From Microbacterium sp. TPD7012 (GTDB taxonomy: Bacteria > Actinomycetota > Actinomycetes > Actinomycetales > Microbacteriaceae): 64,000 bases of DNA. Every line of letters starts with the position of its first letter. Within the stretch, counting starts at the first letter, position 1. Below the pieces are notes generated by a model that saw nothing but the letters and a program-made list of their open reading frames with translations, was not told where the DNA came from and did no database searches. The position numbers and the translations under genes were made by a program. The stretch covers positions 62,001 to 126,000 of the forward strand of contig NZ_QDFV01000002.1 in assembly GCF_003075395.1 (NCBI RefSeq), read 5' to 3'. Shown in pieces: positions 62,566 through 64,000 of this stretch.

Positions 62566-63956
62566 TGCAGACGATCTACCGACCGGGACAGTGGTACCTG
62601 ATCGTGATGCCGGGCGCCCTCGTGGCGCTGCCGCCGGATGTGCCGGGAGATGTCGTGGCGCGGCTGTGGGAGCGGATGCCGGAGAGCAAGACGCTCGCGA
62701 CGGTCGTCGACGTCCTCACCGCGCGTGCCGGCGGGGACTTCACCTCGCTACCTCCGTTCGTGGCCGCCGTGGCCGAAGGGACCGACATCCGCATCGCGCT
62801 GCGCGGTGGCGTCAGCGCCCGCGTGAGCTCGGGCACCGAGTCGCGCGAGTTCTCCGGCGCCGAGGTCACGACGTGGAGCGAGCGCTTCGTGGGCGGCGCA
62901 TCGCGCGTCGAGGTCACGGTCGAGGCCGTGGAGAGCGAGGCCGCGCTTCCCGTGCAGAGCGGCGTCGTGCGCGCCGCGGCCGTGAGCGCGGAGCTCGAGT
63001 CCGGCGACGACCGTCCGCTCACGGGCGTCCTCGGACCGGTCCCGATCATCGAGATCGAGGAGGCGGGCGCGTCCGCCGCCGCCCTGACCGGCACCCCGGG
63101 TCCGTCGATCGCGAACTTCGCCGCGGCCGTTCCGGCGGCGGCATCCGTCGACTCCGCGCCGGACGCGCTCCCCGCGCCCGCGCCGATCGACGTCGAGCCC
63201 CTGGTGACGGATGCTCCGCCCGCACCCGTCGAGGCGGAGTCGCCGGTCGAGGAAGAGGCCGAGTCAGAGCCGGATGCCGAGGCAGAGCCGGTCGTGGAGG
63301 ATGTCCCCGAGGCACCCGGCGACGACCCGAGCGAGCCGGTCGCCGAGCCGGAAGCGGCACCGGCGGTCGATGGCGCCACGATCGTGCCGACCGAGGTCAC
63401 GCTCGCGCCGTCCACCGAGGACTTCGACCAGCTCTGGGGTGCCACGGTGCACTCCGCGCCGGCCGCCGCAGCCCCGGTGATCCCGGCCGCGATCCAGGGC
63501 GACCACGACGGGGCGACCATCTCCGCGGCGGAGCTGCGAGCCATGCGTCAGCAGCCTCCGGTCGCCGACGACGTGGCGACCGCGGTGATCCCGGTGGAGA
63601 GCGTCGCGGCAGGGGCGACCGGTCGGATCCGCGTGTCCACGGGCCAGGTCGTCGCGCTCGATCGCACGGTCATCATCGGTCGCCGTCCGCGCTCGACGCG
63701 GGCCAGCGGCGCGAACCTCCCGCATCTCATCGCCGTCGAGAGCCCGCAGCAGGACATCTCCCGCAGCCACCTCGAGATCAGGCCGGAGGGCGACACCGTC
63801 GTCGTCATCGACCTGCACACCACGAACGGGTCGACCCTGCTGCGGCCCGGCGCCGACCCGATCCGCCTGCACCCCGGGGAGCAGACGCTCGTGCTGTCCG
63901 GCGACGTGGTGGATCTCGGCGACGGCGTGAAAGTCGCGTTCGAGGACCTGCCGTGA
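62565..63956 (+). CDS. FHA domain protein with long acidic linker
   Basis: 463 residues. A conserved N-terminal domain (~110 residues, PGQWYLIVMPGALVALPPDV), a long Ala/Pro/Glu-rich middle (about 200-300), and a C-terminal FHA domain (TVIIGRRPR, DISRSHLEIRPEGD, DLHTTNGST). It probably docks on phosphorylated partners within the cluster. The ATG shares one base with the PP2C stop (TGATG), with AGGAGGGG upstream. Confidence 0.9.
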
Positions 63957-64000
63957 GTCGTCCTCCCTCTCCACCTCCCCAGCTCCCCGGGTTCCGCTAC
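63953..64000 (+). CDS. Start of a probable Ser/Thr protein kinase (3' end outside window)
   Basis: Only 16 codons are present: a GTG overlapping the FHA stop (GTGA), then SRPPSPPPQLPGFRY. A Pro-rich leader followed by LPGFxY is how actinobacterial kinase domains often begin before their glycine loop. The PP2C and two FHA genes just before it support a kinase. Not proven by what can be seen. Confidence 0.5.
   Translation, partial: MSRPPSPPPQLPGFRY

Overview
High-GC actinobacterial chromosome, most likely Microbacterium or a close Microbacteriaceae relative. The evidence is the very high GC content, frequent GTG starts, dense stop/start overlaps (ATGA, GTGA), very common in-frame 'GGATGCC' strings, and families typical of Actinobacteria (Rv2578c-type radical SAM protein, DtxR/IdeR-type box, tandem TetR protein). 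This assignment is an inference. I see no rRNA, tRNA, CRISPR array, phage or transposase gene. Almost everything reads as intact chromosomal genes; the mobile-looking material consists of short palindromic repeats.

Left part (1-3.1 kb): the 3' end of a DEAD-box helicase, a repeat-rich spacer, a YaeQ protein, a radical SAM protein behind an SOS-like box, and a DUF2716-like protein.

3.1-19.8 kb: a catabolic regulon. A minus-strand operon encodes a carbohydrate ABC importer and a beta-helix enzyme, with a FadR-type regulator upstream. A plus-strand run encodes an enolase-superfamily dehydratase, MBL-fold hydrolase, Gfo/Idh oxidoreductase, CaiB CoA-transferase, a solute-binding-protein homologue without a signal peptide, a crotonase, an FAH-family protein and a 2,5-dioxovalerate-type ALDH. 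An aldo/keto reductase follows on the minus strand. Dehydratase, FAH protein, ALDH and sugar dehydrogenase match the oxidative, non-phosphorylating D-arabinose/L-fucose-type route to 2-oxoglutarate. The CoA genes have no place in that route and are the best candidate for new biochemistry. A shared motif lies upstream of the enolase and AKR genes, with a weaker version upstream of the ABC operon.

19.8-27 kb: a VanY-like peptidase, an acyl-CoA dehydrogenase, and an ECF transporter (fused ATPases, EcfT, two S-like membrane proteins) with a siderophore-interacting flavoprotein, behind a good DtxR/IdeR-type box.

27-38 kb: a large secreted subtilase, then CstA, YbdD, a LytS/LytTR two-component system and a DUF485/SSS symporter pair. 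This is probably a pyruvate or small-monocarboxylate sensing and uptake module. Pirin and GNAT proteins follow.

38-49.6 kb: RecQ; a tandem-domain TetR regulator facing an MFS and GH3 beta-glucosidase operon with two direct-repeat operators; an acyl-CoA oxidase-like enzyme; a polytopic membrane protein; a zinc alcohol dehydrogenase; and Tag glycosylase.

49.6-64 kb: a 2018-residue membrane-anchored Ig-like/FnIII protein, then a tightly overlapping series: MoxR ATPase, DUF58, a transglutaminase-fold protein lacking its catalytic Cys, RDD-FHA, PP2C phosphatase, an FHA protein, and the first codons of a probable Ser/Thr kinase. It looks like an envelope machine under phospho-control.
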